Shown: positions 1-7,048 of the stretch, in pieces
Layout of the letters: each line of letters opens with the position of its first letter
How positions within the stretch are numbered: position 1 is the stretch's first letter
Origin: Candidatus Sumerlaeota bacterium
GTDB lineage: Bacteria; Sumerlaeota; Sumerlaeia; SLMS01
Assembly (NCBI GenBank): GCA_020850785.1
Contig: JADZDZ010000196.1
Span: forward strand, 1 to 15,866
Length of the DNA stretch: 15,866 nucleotides
Reading direction: 5' to 3'
The notes under the pieces: generated by a model
The model's database searches: none
Told to the model about the DNA's origin: nothing
The model's input: the letters and a program-made list of their open reading frames with translations, nothing else
Translations under genes and position numbers: made by a program

Positions 1-673
1 GCACTTCGATCATCGCGCGCAGCACCAGCGCGAGGTCCTTCCGATCGTAGGTCTTCGTGCGGACAATTTGATCCGCCAGACGTTTGATGAATTCGCTGCG
101 CTCCGGGAAATACTCCGTGGCGGCAACCAGCAGCATGCGTGATTCTGCATCATCACGCGACGTCTTCAGGATACCACCGGCGGCTTCCTCCAGCGACTTG
201 ACGAACACCGCGCGCGCCTCTTCACCCCGCGCGCCGTCGGGCCACTTCGATGTCTGCGGATTTGGAAAATACGAAAGGTACGCATGGGCGCACTGCTCGC
301 GCGCCGTTTGATACAGGGACTGATCCGGCAGCATCCGCGCGTCGCGGAAAATGCGCACCCAAACCTCGATCTGCTCCGGCGCCGCCATCGCCTTGCGCAG
401 CAGGTAGGACAACTCGCTCGCATCGAGCGACGTTTTCCGCATGAGGATCGCAACGATTTCGTCGAGCCAGAATGGGTCCGTTGGCAGCGACGATTCCGCA
501 CTGTAGAGAAGTTCCAGCCGGTCCACGCCCGCCTTGTCGAAGCGATCCTGCAGCTTGAACACGGCCTCGCGCGCCTCCTGCGCGGGACGCTTCCGATAAC
601 TGTCCTGAGCCGCCTTGATCGCCTTATCGATCTCCAGACGACGGAATTGTGGATCGTTCAGGTCCTTCTTCAT
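1..673 (-). CDS. Unrecognised helical protein, 3' end cut by window edge
   Basis: The reverse strand is open from an ATG at 673 to the left edge: 224 codons without a stop, so the C-terminus is missing. I recognise no family. The visible protein is soluble, charged and rich in predicted helix. There is no signal peptide, membrane segment or catalytic motif. The spacing of Leu/Ala-rich helical blocks (residues about 45-70, 78-100, 145-185) would suit a helical-repeat or scaffold protein, but that is inference. It lies 121 bp downstream of the DinB-like gene on the same strand and may be the last part of that cluster. No clear Shine-Dalgarno sequence precedes the ATG. The long open frame with consistent codon use and a normal amino-acid mix supports a real gene; its function is unknown. 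Confidence 0.7.
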   Translation of the reverse strand, partial: MKKDLNDPQFRRLEIDKAIKAAQDSYRKRPAQEAREAVFKLQDRFDKAGVDRLELLYSAESSLPTDPFWLDEIVAILMRKTSLDASELSYLLRKAMAAPEQIEVWVRIFRDARMLPDQSLYQTAREQCAHAYLSYFPNPQTSKWPDGARGEEARAVFVKSLEEAAGGILKTSRDDAESRMLLVAATEYFPERSEFIKRLADQIVRTKTYDRKDLALVLRAMIEV

Positions 674-794
674 CGCACCTGCAAAGGAGAGCGGTTTCGT
701 TGCACGCAAGACTCGCCGCCCTTCCGGGCGTGGGAATTAGAGATCATTCCAATAGATGGCTGGGATCAGGGTCAAATGATTGTGTGCAAATGTA

Positions 795-1328
795 TCAGGG
801 GGTTTTCGCGGCTTTTTCAATAAGGTCGACCATTCCCAGATGGAAACGGGTGTGGACCTGCGAAAAGCGCAACCACTGTTCCCCGTTCAAGGCGCCCATG
901 GCTTCGTGGGCAAACCGGCCATCCACTTCGTGAAGCTGGCTTGCCTTTGCCGCAACGTTGGTAAACTCCCTTTTGCTTTGGCGCACGGCGCGCCCCGCCT
1001 CCACGCGATCGACCTCCGGCGGAGGCACCAACGCGGGCGGCGCCTTCATCCGCCCTCTCCCCACGCGGCCCGTCAGAAGGATCAACCATCCCTGAAAAGT
1101 CGGCTTCCCCGCGCGAAGAATTTCCGGGGCCTCATCGCGAAACAGCATGTCGATCGTCTGGAACATGCGGCTGTTCACCATGCCGATGTGCCACAACTGC
1201 TGCGCGGGGGACCACAGCGACACCTTCTCCTTCACCATGTAAAACATCCTGTCGTCCCAGCGCAGAATTTCCTCCATGCGCTGGTAGGACCTGCCGAGGT
1301 TCAACAACTCGCGTTTGACGATGATCAT
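795..1328 (-). CDS. DinB-fold (DinB_2/DUF1569-like) protein
   Basis: A 177-residue protein resembling the DinB/YfiT four-helix-bundle superfamily, whose members often bind a metal through three histidines and act in thiol transfer or stress responses. The fold's landmarks are visible: a Trp-Ser-x-x-x-x-Leu-Trp-His segment with H47, and near the end an HxxxH pair (H159, H163) preceded by the typical L-x-x-E-Q-W segment at about 147-152. The frame is open further upstream to 1469. The start at 1328 is preferred because its ATG overlaps the stop of the kinase gene as ATGA (1325-1328), a translational-coupling arrangement, and because the extra 47 residues would lie inside the kinase coding sequence and look non-native. 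The substrate is unknown. No secretion signal is seen. Confidence 0.75.
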   Translation of the reverse strand: MIIVKRELLNLGRSYQRMEEILRWDDRMFYMVKEKVSLWSPAQQLWHIGMVNSRMFQTIDMLFRDEAPEILRAGKPTFQGWLILLTGRVGRGRMKAPPALVPPPEVDRVEAGRAVRQSKREFTNVAAKASQLHEVDGRFAHEAMGALNGEQWLRFSQVHTRFHLGMVDLIEKAAKTP

Positions 1329-2059
1329 GAACCCTTGTGGCCCGTCAATTTTCGCCGCAACGGCCGATAGACCTTCTTGCGCAGTGCGCGCCCCAGGCTC
1401 AGGTGCCAAGGGACGTCCTCCAACTCCGCAAGCTCCGTCGGCGTCATCTGGTCCTGCTCCAGATACCACTTCTTCAGCTTCAGGAACGTGATGCGATCAA
1501 CGCGCTTCATCCCTTCAAACATCGCGCGCCGCGGCCAGCGCAACGGCTCGCGAAAATGGCCGCACTGCGTGAAGTCAACAATCAGCGGGCGGGAGCGATC
1601 CTCGCGCGAGCGGAGCAAATTGCGCCGCCGCAGGTCCCCATGAACGATGCAGCGCGCGTGCATTTCTGAAATCATCACCCACAAACGCTCGAAATATTCC
1701 GGCGTAAGGTCCCCGTTGCGTTTGACCTCCGGAACTGATTCCGCGTCCAGCAAAGACATCTCCACCGTCCAAGGGTGCGGCTGACTGATGAAGTCGGGAA
1801 CGCCGGGAATTCCCTTCAGCTTTCGGATGATGCGCGCCTCGCGCCCCGCGAGCCAGCGCCCGAAGGTCGCGCGCTCGATTGCCGGGCGACGATGCCAAGT
1901 CTTCCAAACTGTTTCGCGACCATTCAGGCTCACCACCCACACATCGGGCTTCAACAGGCCATTGCCAGCCTTCAGGAGCCGCGTGGCGTCGCCCGCCTCC
2001 GGCGGAGGGGATACTCGCACTTCCCTCCGATCCTGTTGATGACGCTTAGGGTCTGACAT
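1325..2059 (-). CDS. Small RIO/WaaP-like protein kinase fold
   Basis: A 244-residue protein with the core of a compact kinase of the RIO/Kdo-kinase (WaaP, lipopolysaccharide kinase) type. Visible landmarks are a candidate beta-3 lysine (K53 in V-W-K-T-W), the catalytic loop H-G-D-L-R-R-R-N at 140-147 with D142 and N147, and the metal-binding V-D-F at 161-163 in place of D-F-G. There is no eukaryote-type activation segment, and the tail is basic (about 227-242). RIO and WaaP enzymes phosphorylate proteins or lipid-A core sugars; which applies here cannot be told from sequence. It starts at an ATG facing mcsA across a 168-bp divergent gap, so the two may share a promoter region. Its stop overlaps the start of the DinB-like gene, so the two are probably co-translated. 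Confidence 0.8.
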   Translation of the reverse strand: MSDPKRHQQDRREVRVSPPPEAGDATRLLKAGNGLLKPDVWVVSLNGRETVWKTWHRRPAIERATFGRWLAGREARIIRKLKGIPGVPDFISQPHPWTVEMSLLDAESVPEVKRNGDLTPEYFERLWVMISEMHARCIVHGDLRRRNLLRSREDRSRPLIVDFTQCGHFREPLRWPRRAMFEGMKRVDRITFLKLKKWYLEQDQMTPTELAELEDVPWHLSLGRALRKKVYRPLRRKLTGHKGS

Positions 2060-2227
2060 GGCAGGTCATTGCTTCTTCCGCAAATGCGATGCGCCCACGG
2101 CAAGGCTCGCAATCGAAAATTCAAGTGATGCCCGACGCCAAAGGGCCCATGATTTCACTGGCAGTTTGGGGCGTGGCTGCAATAGGATTGCCGTCATCGA
2201 AGGTGCAGGAGAAAAACCATCAGCGAC
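2060..2227. promoter_or_regulatory. Divergent intergenic region, kinase / mcsA
   Basis: This 168-bp gap separates two genes that read away from each other and must hold the promoter of at least one of them. I see no convincing -35/-10 pair, no CIRCE element and no CtsR-type tandem heptad. A purine stretch (AGGAG near 2207) lies about 16 nt before the mcsA ATG, which is far for a Shine-Dalgarno site, so mcsA may be weakly initiated. Confidence 0.35.
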
Positions 2228-2770
2228 ATGTTGTGCCAGGTTTGCCAAAAGCGCGATGCGGTGATGAAAATCACGAAGCTGCTCGACGGCGCTGTTTCCG
2301 ATTACAGCGTCTGCCGGGAATGCGCGGGCAACGTGAGCAGTCACCATGCAAAAATCACCAAGTCGCAGTCGCAGACCGTTCAGAACCTCCTGAAGGAACT
2401 ATTGGCGCAGGGGGAGGCCGCAGGCGCCATCACCGTCGAAGGGGTGAATTTCCCCAACATGCCCGCCTGCTCCCATTGCGGGCTGGATTTCCTGAAATAC
2501 AAGCAGACATTCATGCTCGGCTGTCCCCATTGCTACGATGAGTTTGGCGAATTCCTTCTGGCAGACATTCGCAAGGTGCACAACGCCACGCAGCACATTG
2601 GCGAACGCCTTCGCACATCCGTTGAGTTGGTGGACATGCAGGGACGCCTGCGACAATTGAAACAGGAACTGGACGAATCCATCAGGGAGGAGGATTTTGA
2701 ACGGGCCGTGCGCGTGCGGGACCAAATCAGGACGCTGCAACGCGAACAGGAAGCGCGCATCCAAGGCTAG
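2228..2770 (+). CDS. mcsA: McsA, zinc-binding activator of protein arginine kinase
   Basis: A 180-residue protein with the full McsA pattern. Four CxxC pairs (C3/C6, C29/C32, C81/C84, C99/C102) can form two zinc sites, and a C-terminal UVR (UvrB/UvrC) motif covers about 140-172. Length and cysteine spacing agree with Bacillus McsA (about 185 residues), where McsA binds and activates the kinase McsB and helps route substrates to ClpC. mcsB follows 78 bp later on the same strand and clpC comes next, which supports the assignment strongly. The family's usual upstream neighbour, the repressor gene ctsR, is absent: the preceding gene is a divergent kinase. The start at 2228 places the first CxxC at residue 3, as in other members. 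Confidence 0.93.
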   Translation: MLCQVCQKRDAVMKITKLLDGAVSDYSVCRECAGNVSSHHAKITKSQSQTVQNLLKELLAQGEAAGAITVEGVNFPNMPACSHCGLDFLKYKQTFMLGCPHCYDEFGEFLLADIRKVHNATQHIGERLRTSVELVDMQGRLRQLKQELDESIREEDFERAVRVRDQIRTLQREQEARIQG

Positions 2771-2848
2771 CACACTTCGCAATTGCCGACGCCGCGCACC
2801 TTTCGAACAACGCCCACGGGCTGATTTCCCCCGCTTCATCAAACAAGA

Positions 2849-3907
2849 ATGTCCCTCCCCAAGCACCTTTCATCGTCAGACCTGAAGTGGCTGGAGCAAC
2901 CCGCCCCCACGAACAACATCGTCGTGTCATCGCGCACGCGGCTTGCGCGAAACCTCAGCGATCAACCCTTCGCTCCCCACGCAAATCCCTCCGACCTGTC
3001 GGAAATTGACGACCAGATTCGCGAGGCCATCGACCAGAATCCCTTCTTCAAGTCCTTCACGCGCGTCGAACTGTCCGAATCAACAGCGTCGGAGCGCGCC
3101 TTCCTGAAAGAGGCACGCCTGATCAGCAAGGAAATGGAGCGCGGCGGCGCCAACCGCGCCGTCTATGTGAACCAGGACCTGAAATGCTCCATCATGGTGA
3201 ACGAAGAGGATCACCTGCGGATGCAGAGGCTGGAACCGGGGCTGCAGATTTCCCAGGCCCAGTTGCAACTGGATGAAGTCGATCGCGAAACGGCGAAGGT
3301 GCTGCCGCTCGCCTTCCATGACCACTTCGGATTCCTGACCGCCTGCCCCACCAACGTGGGCACGGGCCTGCGGGCCTCGGTGATGATGCACCTGCCGGGG
3401 CTTGCCTTCCGGCGCGAGATCGAGGCCGCCTTCCGCGACCTGCCATCGAAGGGGCTGACGGTCCGCGGATTTCAGGGGGAGAACTCCGAAGGACTGGGCG
3501 ACTTCTATCAAATCAGCAACGAAGTGACGCTGGGAAAGTCCGTGGCGGAGATCGAACAGCACCTTGACGAGGCCGTCTCCGCGATCATCGCCAGAGAACG
3601 CGAGGCCCGATCCTTGCTCCTCACACATGGCGGCATGACTGTCACCGATGCGGTTTGGAGGAGTTTTGGCATCTTGGCAAATGCACGCCGAATGGAATCC
3701 GCGGAAGCCATGAAACTGCTGAGCAGGCTTCGTTTGGGGATCGACGCGGGATTCTTTGACAATCTTTCCCACGAGAAATTCAACCGTCTCGTCGTGGAAA
3801 TTCAACCGGGCCACCTTCACTATCGCCACGGTGCCGCAGAAGACGCGGAGCAACGGGACATCGCCAGGGCAGACCTGATCCGCCGCGCACTGGTCACGAA
3901 AACCTGA
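2849..3907 (+). CDS. mcsB: McsB, protein arginine kinase
   Basis: 352 residues, the usual McsB length, with a phosphagen-kinase catalytic domain that transfers phosphate from ATP to arginine side chains of proteins. Landmarks: the nucleotide-binding segment S-S-R-T-R-L-A-R-N (27-35); the V-N-E-E-D-H segment carrying the catalytic glutamates (117-122); C-P-T-N-V-G-T-G-L-R-A-S (166-177), with the cysteine of the phosphagen-kinase signature; and G-E-N-S-E-G-L-G-D-F-Y (210-220). The C-terminal R-D-I-A-R-A at 336-341 matches the RDxxRA motif that forms the allosteric phosphoarginine pocket of McsB and separates it from metabolic creatine/arginine kinases. In Bacillus the phosphoarginine mark sends proteins to ClpCP. 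No strong ribosome-binding site is seen at 2849, so coupling to mcsA is not obvious. Confidence 0.95.
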   Translation: MSLPKHLSSSDLKWLEQPAPTNNIVVSSRTRLARNLSDQPFAPHANPSDLSEIDDQIREAIDQNPFFKSFTRVELSESTASERAFLKEARLISKEMERGGANRAVYVNQDLKCSIMVNEEDHLRMQRLEPGLQISQAQLQLDEVDRETAKVLPLAFHDHFGFLTACPTNVGTGLRASVMMHLPGLAFRREIEAAFRDLPSKGLTVRGFQGENSEGLGDFYQISNEVTLGKSVAEIEQHLDEAVSAIIAREREARSLLLTHGGMTVTDAVWRSFGILANARRMESAEAMKLLSRLRLGIDAGFFDNLSHEKFNRLVVEIQPGHLHYRHGAAEDAEQRDIARADLIRRALVTKT

Positions 3908-4129
3908 GGAACATTCCGAGCATTTTGCCTCAAAAAGAGACTGTCGCGGCGCAATGTGTGAGAAAATGCGACGTCGCGCACTGTTGACGATGCGCAAAAT
4001 GCGGTGGAAACTCACCTATATGGCCGTTCAAAGGTGGACGAATTCTTGCACTACTCACAGTTTGAATCACTCCTTGCACCGCCGATGCCGGAAGTGATTT
4101 TTTAGGACTCATCAAGGAGGACGTTTCAC
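3908..4129 (+). promoter_or_regulatory. mcsB-clpC intergenic region, probable clpC promoter and leader
   Basis: A 222-bp gap before clpC suggests that clpC has a promoter of its own. T-A-T-A-T-G at 4017-4022 is a possible -10 element, but no good -35 lies 16-18 bp upstream; a TTGACG at 3984 is 27 bp away. A 10-bp perfect palindrome GCGACGTCGC (3968-3977) could be an operator, and AAAATGCG occurs twice (3963-3970 and around 3997-4003). The direct heptads expected for CtsR and the long inverted repeat expected for HrcA (CIRCE) are absent. All regulatory readings here are tentative. Confidence 0.35.
4114..4120 (+). promoter_or_regulatory. Strong ribosome-binding site of clpC
   Basis: AAGGAGG, a near-perfect anti-Shine-Dalgarno match, ends nine bases before the ATG at 4130. 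It fixes the clpC start and is much stronger than the sites of mcsA and mcsB, suggesting higher ClpC synthesis. Confidence 0.85.
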
Positions 4130-6643
4130 ATGCCTTTAAATGACACGCCGTTCACCCCCGGTTGGAAGGAAGTCATGCGCCAATCGCGGAACGAGGCGGG
4201 CCGACTTGGTCACGATTACATTGGGCCTGAACATTTCCTGCTGGGCATCATCCGCAAGGGTGAGGGCCTTGCCGTTCAGACCCTTTTGAATATGGATGTC
4301 GATCTGGACGAACTGAAGCTCGAAATCGAGCGCATGCTCGAAGTCGGCAAGGGGCCCACCGTGGGCATCTTCCCCCAGAACGTGGAAGCGAAGAAGGTCA
4401 TCGAATCCGCCCGCCTGACGGCGAAGCAGCTCAAGCACAACTGGATCGGCACCGAACACCTGCTTCTGGCGCTGATCAAGGAAGAGAGCACCGTTGCCGC
4501 GCGGACGCTGAAGAACTTCAACGTCGACTTCAACCGCACGAAGCGGGAAGTGATGAACCTGATCGAGGGCAGCGCCAGCGGCACGGCCCAAAAGCCCGCA
4601 AGCCAGCAGGCCGCCAAGGGGGACAACAGCGAGAAAAGCAAAACTCCGGCGCTGGATACCTTCGGACGCGACCTCACGCAGCTTGCGCGCGAAGGGAAGC
4701 TTGATCCCGTCATCGGGCGCGAGGACGAGGTTGAACGCATCCTCCAAATCCTGTGCCGCCGCTCGAAGAACAACCCGATCCTTCTTGGCGAACCGGGCGT
4801 GGGCAAAACCGCCATCGTCGAAGGCCTCGCACAGCGCATCGTGAACGAGGACGTTCCCGAACTGCTGCGCGAGAAGCGCCTCCTGTCGCTGGACCTTGCG
4901 GCCATCGTCGCGGGCACCAAATACCGCGGCCAGTTCGAGGAACGCCTGAAGGCGATCATGCAGGAAATTCGCCGCAGCAAGGACGTGCTCATCTTCATCG
5001 ACGAGCTTCACACGCTCGTGGGTGCGGGCGCGGCGGAAGGCGCCATTGACGCCTCCAACATGCTCAAGCCCGCTCTGTCACGCGGCGAAATCCAGTGCAT
5101 CGGCGCGACAACGCTGGAGGAATACCGCAAGTACATCGAGAAGGACGGCGCGCTTGAACGCCGCTTCCAGAGCATCATCGTCAACCAGCCGAACCGCGAT
5201 CAGGCGATTCAGATCCTCAAGGGCCTGCGCCCCCGCTACGAATCACACCACAATGTGATCATCAGCGACGAGGCGGTGGCCGCCGCCGTGAACCTGAGCG
5301 AGCGCTACGTGACGGATCGCTACCTGCCGGACAAGGCCATCGACGTGATCGACGAGGCCGGCTCCCGCGCACGCCTCCTCCAGAATGTGAAGCCCGTCGA
5401 GATCAAGGACCTCGAAAAGGAAATCGCCGAGAAGGAAGAGGAACTGCGCCTGCTGACCAACGAGCAGGAATTCGAGCAGTGCCAGAAGGTGAAGGAGGAG
5501 CGCGATGCGCTGACGCAAAAGCGCGAATCCCTGATGGCCGCATGGAACGAGAAGAAGCAGAACCGCGAATCCATGCAGACCATCAGCGAGGACGACATCG
5601 CCTACATCGTTTCCAAGTGGACCGGCATTCCCATCGTTCGCATCGAAGAGGCGGAAAGCAAGAAGCTGATTCGCATGGAAGAGGAACTTGCAAAGCGCGT
5701 CATCAGCCAGCGCGAGGCGATCACCAGCGTCTGCAAGGCTATCCGCCGCTCACGCTCCGGCCTGAAGGACCCCAACCGCCCCACCGGATGCTTCCTGTTC
5801 CTGGGGCCAACCGGCGTCGGCAAGACGGAACTGGCGAAGGCTCTCGCGGAATTCCTCTTCGGCGATCAGGATGCGCTGGTGCGCATCGACATGTCTGAAT
5901 ACATGGACAAATACTCCGTTAGCCGCCTGATGGGTGCGCCCCCCGGCTACGTGGGCTATGAAGAGGGTGGCCAGTTGACGGAGAAGGTGCGCCAGCGCCC
6001 CTACGCCGTGGTCCTTCTGGACGAAATCGAGAAGGCACACCCCGACGTCTTCAGCCTGCTCCTGCAGGTCTTCGACGATGGCCGCCTTACCGACAGTTGG
6101 GGCCACGTGGTGAACTTCCGCAACACGGTCATCATCCTGACCTCCAACGTCGGGACGAAGCGCCTGAAGCAGGCCAAAGCCATGGGCTTCGGCGCCAGCG
6201 ACAGCGAGGAAGAGAACTACGATGCGATGAAGGAAAAGGTGATGGGAGACGTGAAGAAGGTCTTCAATCCCGAATTCCTCAACCGTCTGGACGAAGCCAT
6301 CGTGTTCCATCCGCTCACAAGCGATGACATCACGAACATTCTGGACATCATGATGGAGCGGGTGAACAAGCGCCTTAGCGACAAGAACATCACGCTGCTT
6401 CTGGGCGATGAAGTGAAGCAGCACCTTGCCAAGGAAGGCTACGATCCCGAATACGGCGCCCGTCCCCTTCGCCGCGTGATCCAACGCAGCATCGAGGACC
6501 CGCTGTCCAGCGCACTGATCTCCGGCGACATTCCGGAGAACTGCGAACTGACCGCATCGCTGAAAGAAGGTGAAGTGATCTTCACAGTCACCAAGCGCAA
6601 GGATGAGCCGAAGGAAGAACCGGCGCTGACCAGCGCACCCTGA
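4130..6643 (+). CDS. clpC: ClpC, Hsp100 AAA+ unfoldase
   Basis: 837 residues, a full-length class I Clp ATPase. The N-domain has two Clp_N repeats (about 10-70 and 85-145), each with an I-G-x-E-H motif (E34, E109); in Bacillus ClpC the matching glutamates bind phosphoarginine. The first AAA+ module has Walker A G-E-P-G-V-G-K-T (220-227) and Walker B at about 286-291. A middle domain with a UVR-like coiled coil (about 425-475) marks ClpC rather than ClpA or ClpB. The second AAA+ module has Walker A G-P-T-G-V-G-K-T (559-566), Walker B at about 627-631 and the D2-small domain at about 725-810. M-G-F (685-687) sits where the ClpP-docking tripeptide belongs, so the protein is probably a ClpP partner rather than a lone disaggregase. 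Residues 822-837 are a charged, probably disordered tail. It has its own strong ribosome-binding site and terminator. Confidence 0.97.
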   Translation: MPLNDTPFTPGWKEVMRQSRNEAGRLGHDYIGPEHFLLGIIRKGEGLAVQTLLNMDVDLDELKLEIERMLEVGKGPTVGIFPQNVEAKKVIESARLTAKQLKHNWIGTEHLLLALIKEESTVAARTLKNFNVDFNRTKREVMNLIEGSASGTAQKPASQQAAKGDNSEKSKTPALDTFGRDLTQLAREGKLDPVIGREDEVERILQILCRRSKNNPILLGEPGVGKTAIVEGLAQRIVNEDVPELLREKRLLSLDLAAIVAGTKYRGQFEERLKAIMQEIRRSKDVLIFIDELHTLVGAGAAEGAIDASNMLKPALSRGEIQCIGATTLEEYRKYIEKDGALERRFQSIIVNQPNRDQAIQILKGLRPRYESHHNVIISDEAVAAAVNLSERYVTDRYLPDKAIDVIDEAGSRARLLQNVKPVEIKDLEKEIAEKEEELRLLTNEQEFEQCQKVKEERDALTQKRESLMAAWNEKKQNRESMQTISEDDIAYIVSKWTGIPIVRIEEAESKKLIRMEEELAKRVISQREAITSVCKAIRRSRSGLKDPNRPTGCFLFLGPTGVGKTELAKALAEFLFGDQDALVRIDMSEYMDKYSVSRLMGAPPGYVGYEEGGQLTEKVRQRPYAVVLLDEIEKAHPDVFSLLLQVFDDGRLTDSWGHVVNFRNTVIILTSNVGTKRLKQAKAMGFGASDSEEENYDAMKEKVMGDVKKVFNPEFLNRLDEAIVFHPLTSDDITNILDIMMERVNKRLSDKNITLLLGDEVKQHLAKEGYDPEYGARPLRRVIQRSIEDPLSSALISGDIPENCELTASLKEGEVIFTVTKRKDEPKEEPALTSAP

Positions 6644-6668
6644 AGTAGTCGCAATCACCAACCCACTG

Positions 6669-6703
6669 GAAGCGCGGATGACGACATCCGCGCTTCTTTT
6701 TTT
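6669..6703 (+). terminator. Intrinsic terminator after clpC
   Basis: A perfect 12-bp stem (GAAGCGCGGATG at 6669-6680, partner 6685-6696) with a 4-base loop is followed directly by seven T residues (6697-6703). It lies 25 bp after the clpC stop and should isolate the mcsA-mcsB-clpC unit from the genes downstream. Confidence 0.93.
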
Positions 6704-6727
6704 GAGCTTCGCAGACACTTTTTCCGC

Positions 6728-6769
6728 GCATGTTTCCAAGCCCGTTTCCGACCACCAAACGGGACATGC
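6728..6769. repeat. Bulged inverted repeat in the clpC-clpP gap
   Basis: CCCGTTT (6741-6747) pairs with AAACGGG (6757-6763) across a 9-base loop. Flanking this, GCATGT (6728-6733) pairs with ACATGC (6764-6769), leaving a 7-base bulge (6734-6740) on the left arm. There is no T-run after it, so it is not a standard terminator. Confidence 0.6.
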
Positions 6770-6819
6770 CTTCCGCAGGCCCAAGGGGCACAGACGAACA
6801 TAAAAGCATAAAATGAACT

Positions 6820-6884
6820 CTGTGGAAAGATTTCGTAAACAACTGTAAATCTTTGACTTATGTTTTTCCACAGCGTTTTCCACA
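6820..6884. repeat. Three DnaA-box-like sites arranged around a dyad
   Basis: TTTTCCACA occurs twice as direct copies with a 12-bp period (6864-6872 and 6876-6884), each fitting the relaxed DnaA-box pattern TTWTNCACA. CTGTGGAAA at 6820-6828 is the inverse of TTTCCACAG and faces them. Between them lies AAAGATTT-13 nt-AAATCTTT. A single TTTTCCACA also occurs inside the coding sequence near 15525, so only the clustering is informative. Confidence 0.5.
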
Positions 6885-7048
6885 GCCTCCCCACGAAATT
6901 AAAGCGAAGTCCCCAATTACTCATTTTGTTGGGGTTAAAAGTGGTGCTTCTTTTTCGGGTTTTTAGCCCTTGCAAAGGTACGGTTTCTGCCAACCCTAGT
7001 CAGTAACTGCCACTCGAAGGGGCAGGATCCGCCGGGCAGGTTGTCATC

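Larger units (their letters stand above)
6704..7048. other. AT-rich 345-bp intergenic region with DnaA-box-like cluster
   Basis: No credible gene lies here. The core (about 6795-6965) is clearly richer in A/T than its surroundings. It holds, in order, a bulged inverted repeat (6728-6769), an inverted TGTGGAAAG (6821-6829), an 8-bp dyad AAAGATTT/AAATCTTT (6826-6833 and 6847-6854) and two tandem TTTTCCACA sites (6864-6872, 6876-6884). The last part must also carry the promoter and leader of the ClpP-like gene, where I see only a weak GGGCAGG-type ribosome-binding site near 7034-7040. It could be a replication-origin-like region, a DnaA-regulated promoter or simply a long leader. Confidence 0.5.

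Noticed and set aside
717..730. Short hairpin CGCCC-TTCC-GGGCG between two minus-strand genes
   Set aside because: The stem is only 5 bp and no T-run follows on either strand, so it is not supported as a terminator.
769..790. GGTCAAA half-site resembling a CtsR heptad
   Set aside because: The second heptad is missing after the 3-bp spacer, and the site is not upstream of a heat-shock gene.
1329..1469. Upstream extension of the DinB-like frame
   Set aside because: The extra 47 residues lie inside the kinase coding sequence and look like out-of-frame translation; the ATGA overlap gives a better start.
3080..4015. Long reverse-strand open frame (311 codons) opposite mcsB
   Set aside because: McsB motifs on the plus strand are decisive; the antisense frame has no recognisable domain.
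3984..4022. TTGACG paired with TATATG as a clpC promoter
   Set aside because: The spacer is 27 bp, too long for a standard sigma-70 promoter, so the pair was not called as one unit.
5750..6883. Long reverse-strand open frame (377 codons) opposite clpC
   Set aside because: It lies almost wholly antisense to the conserved ClpC coding sequence and shows no family features; GC-rich codon bias opens such frames.
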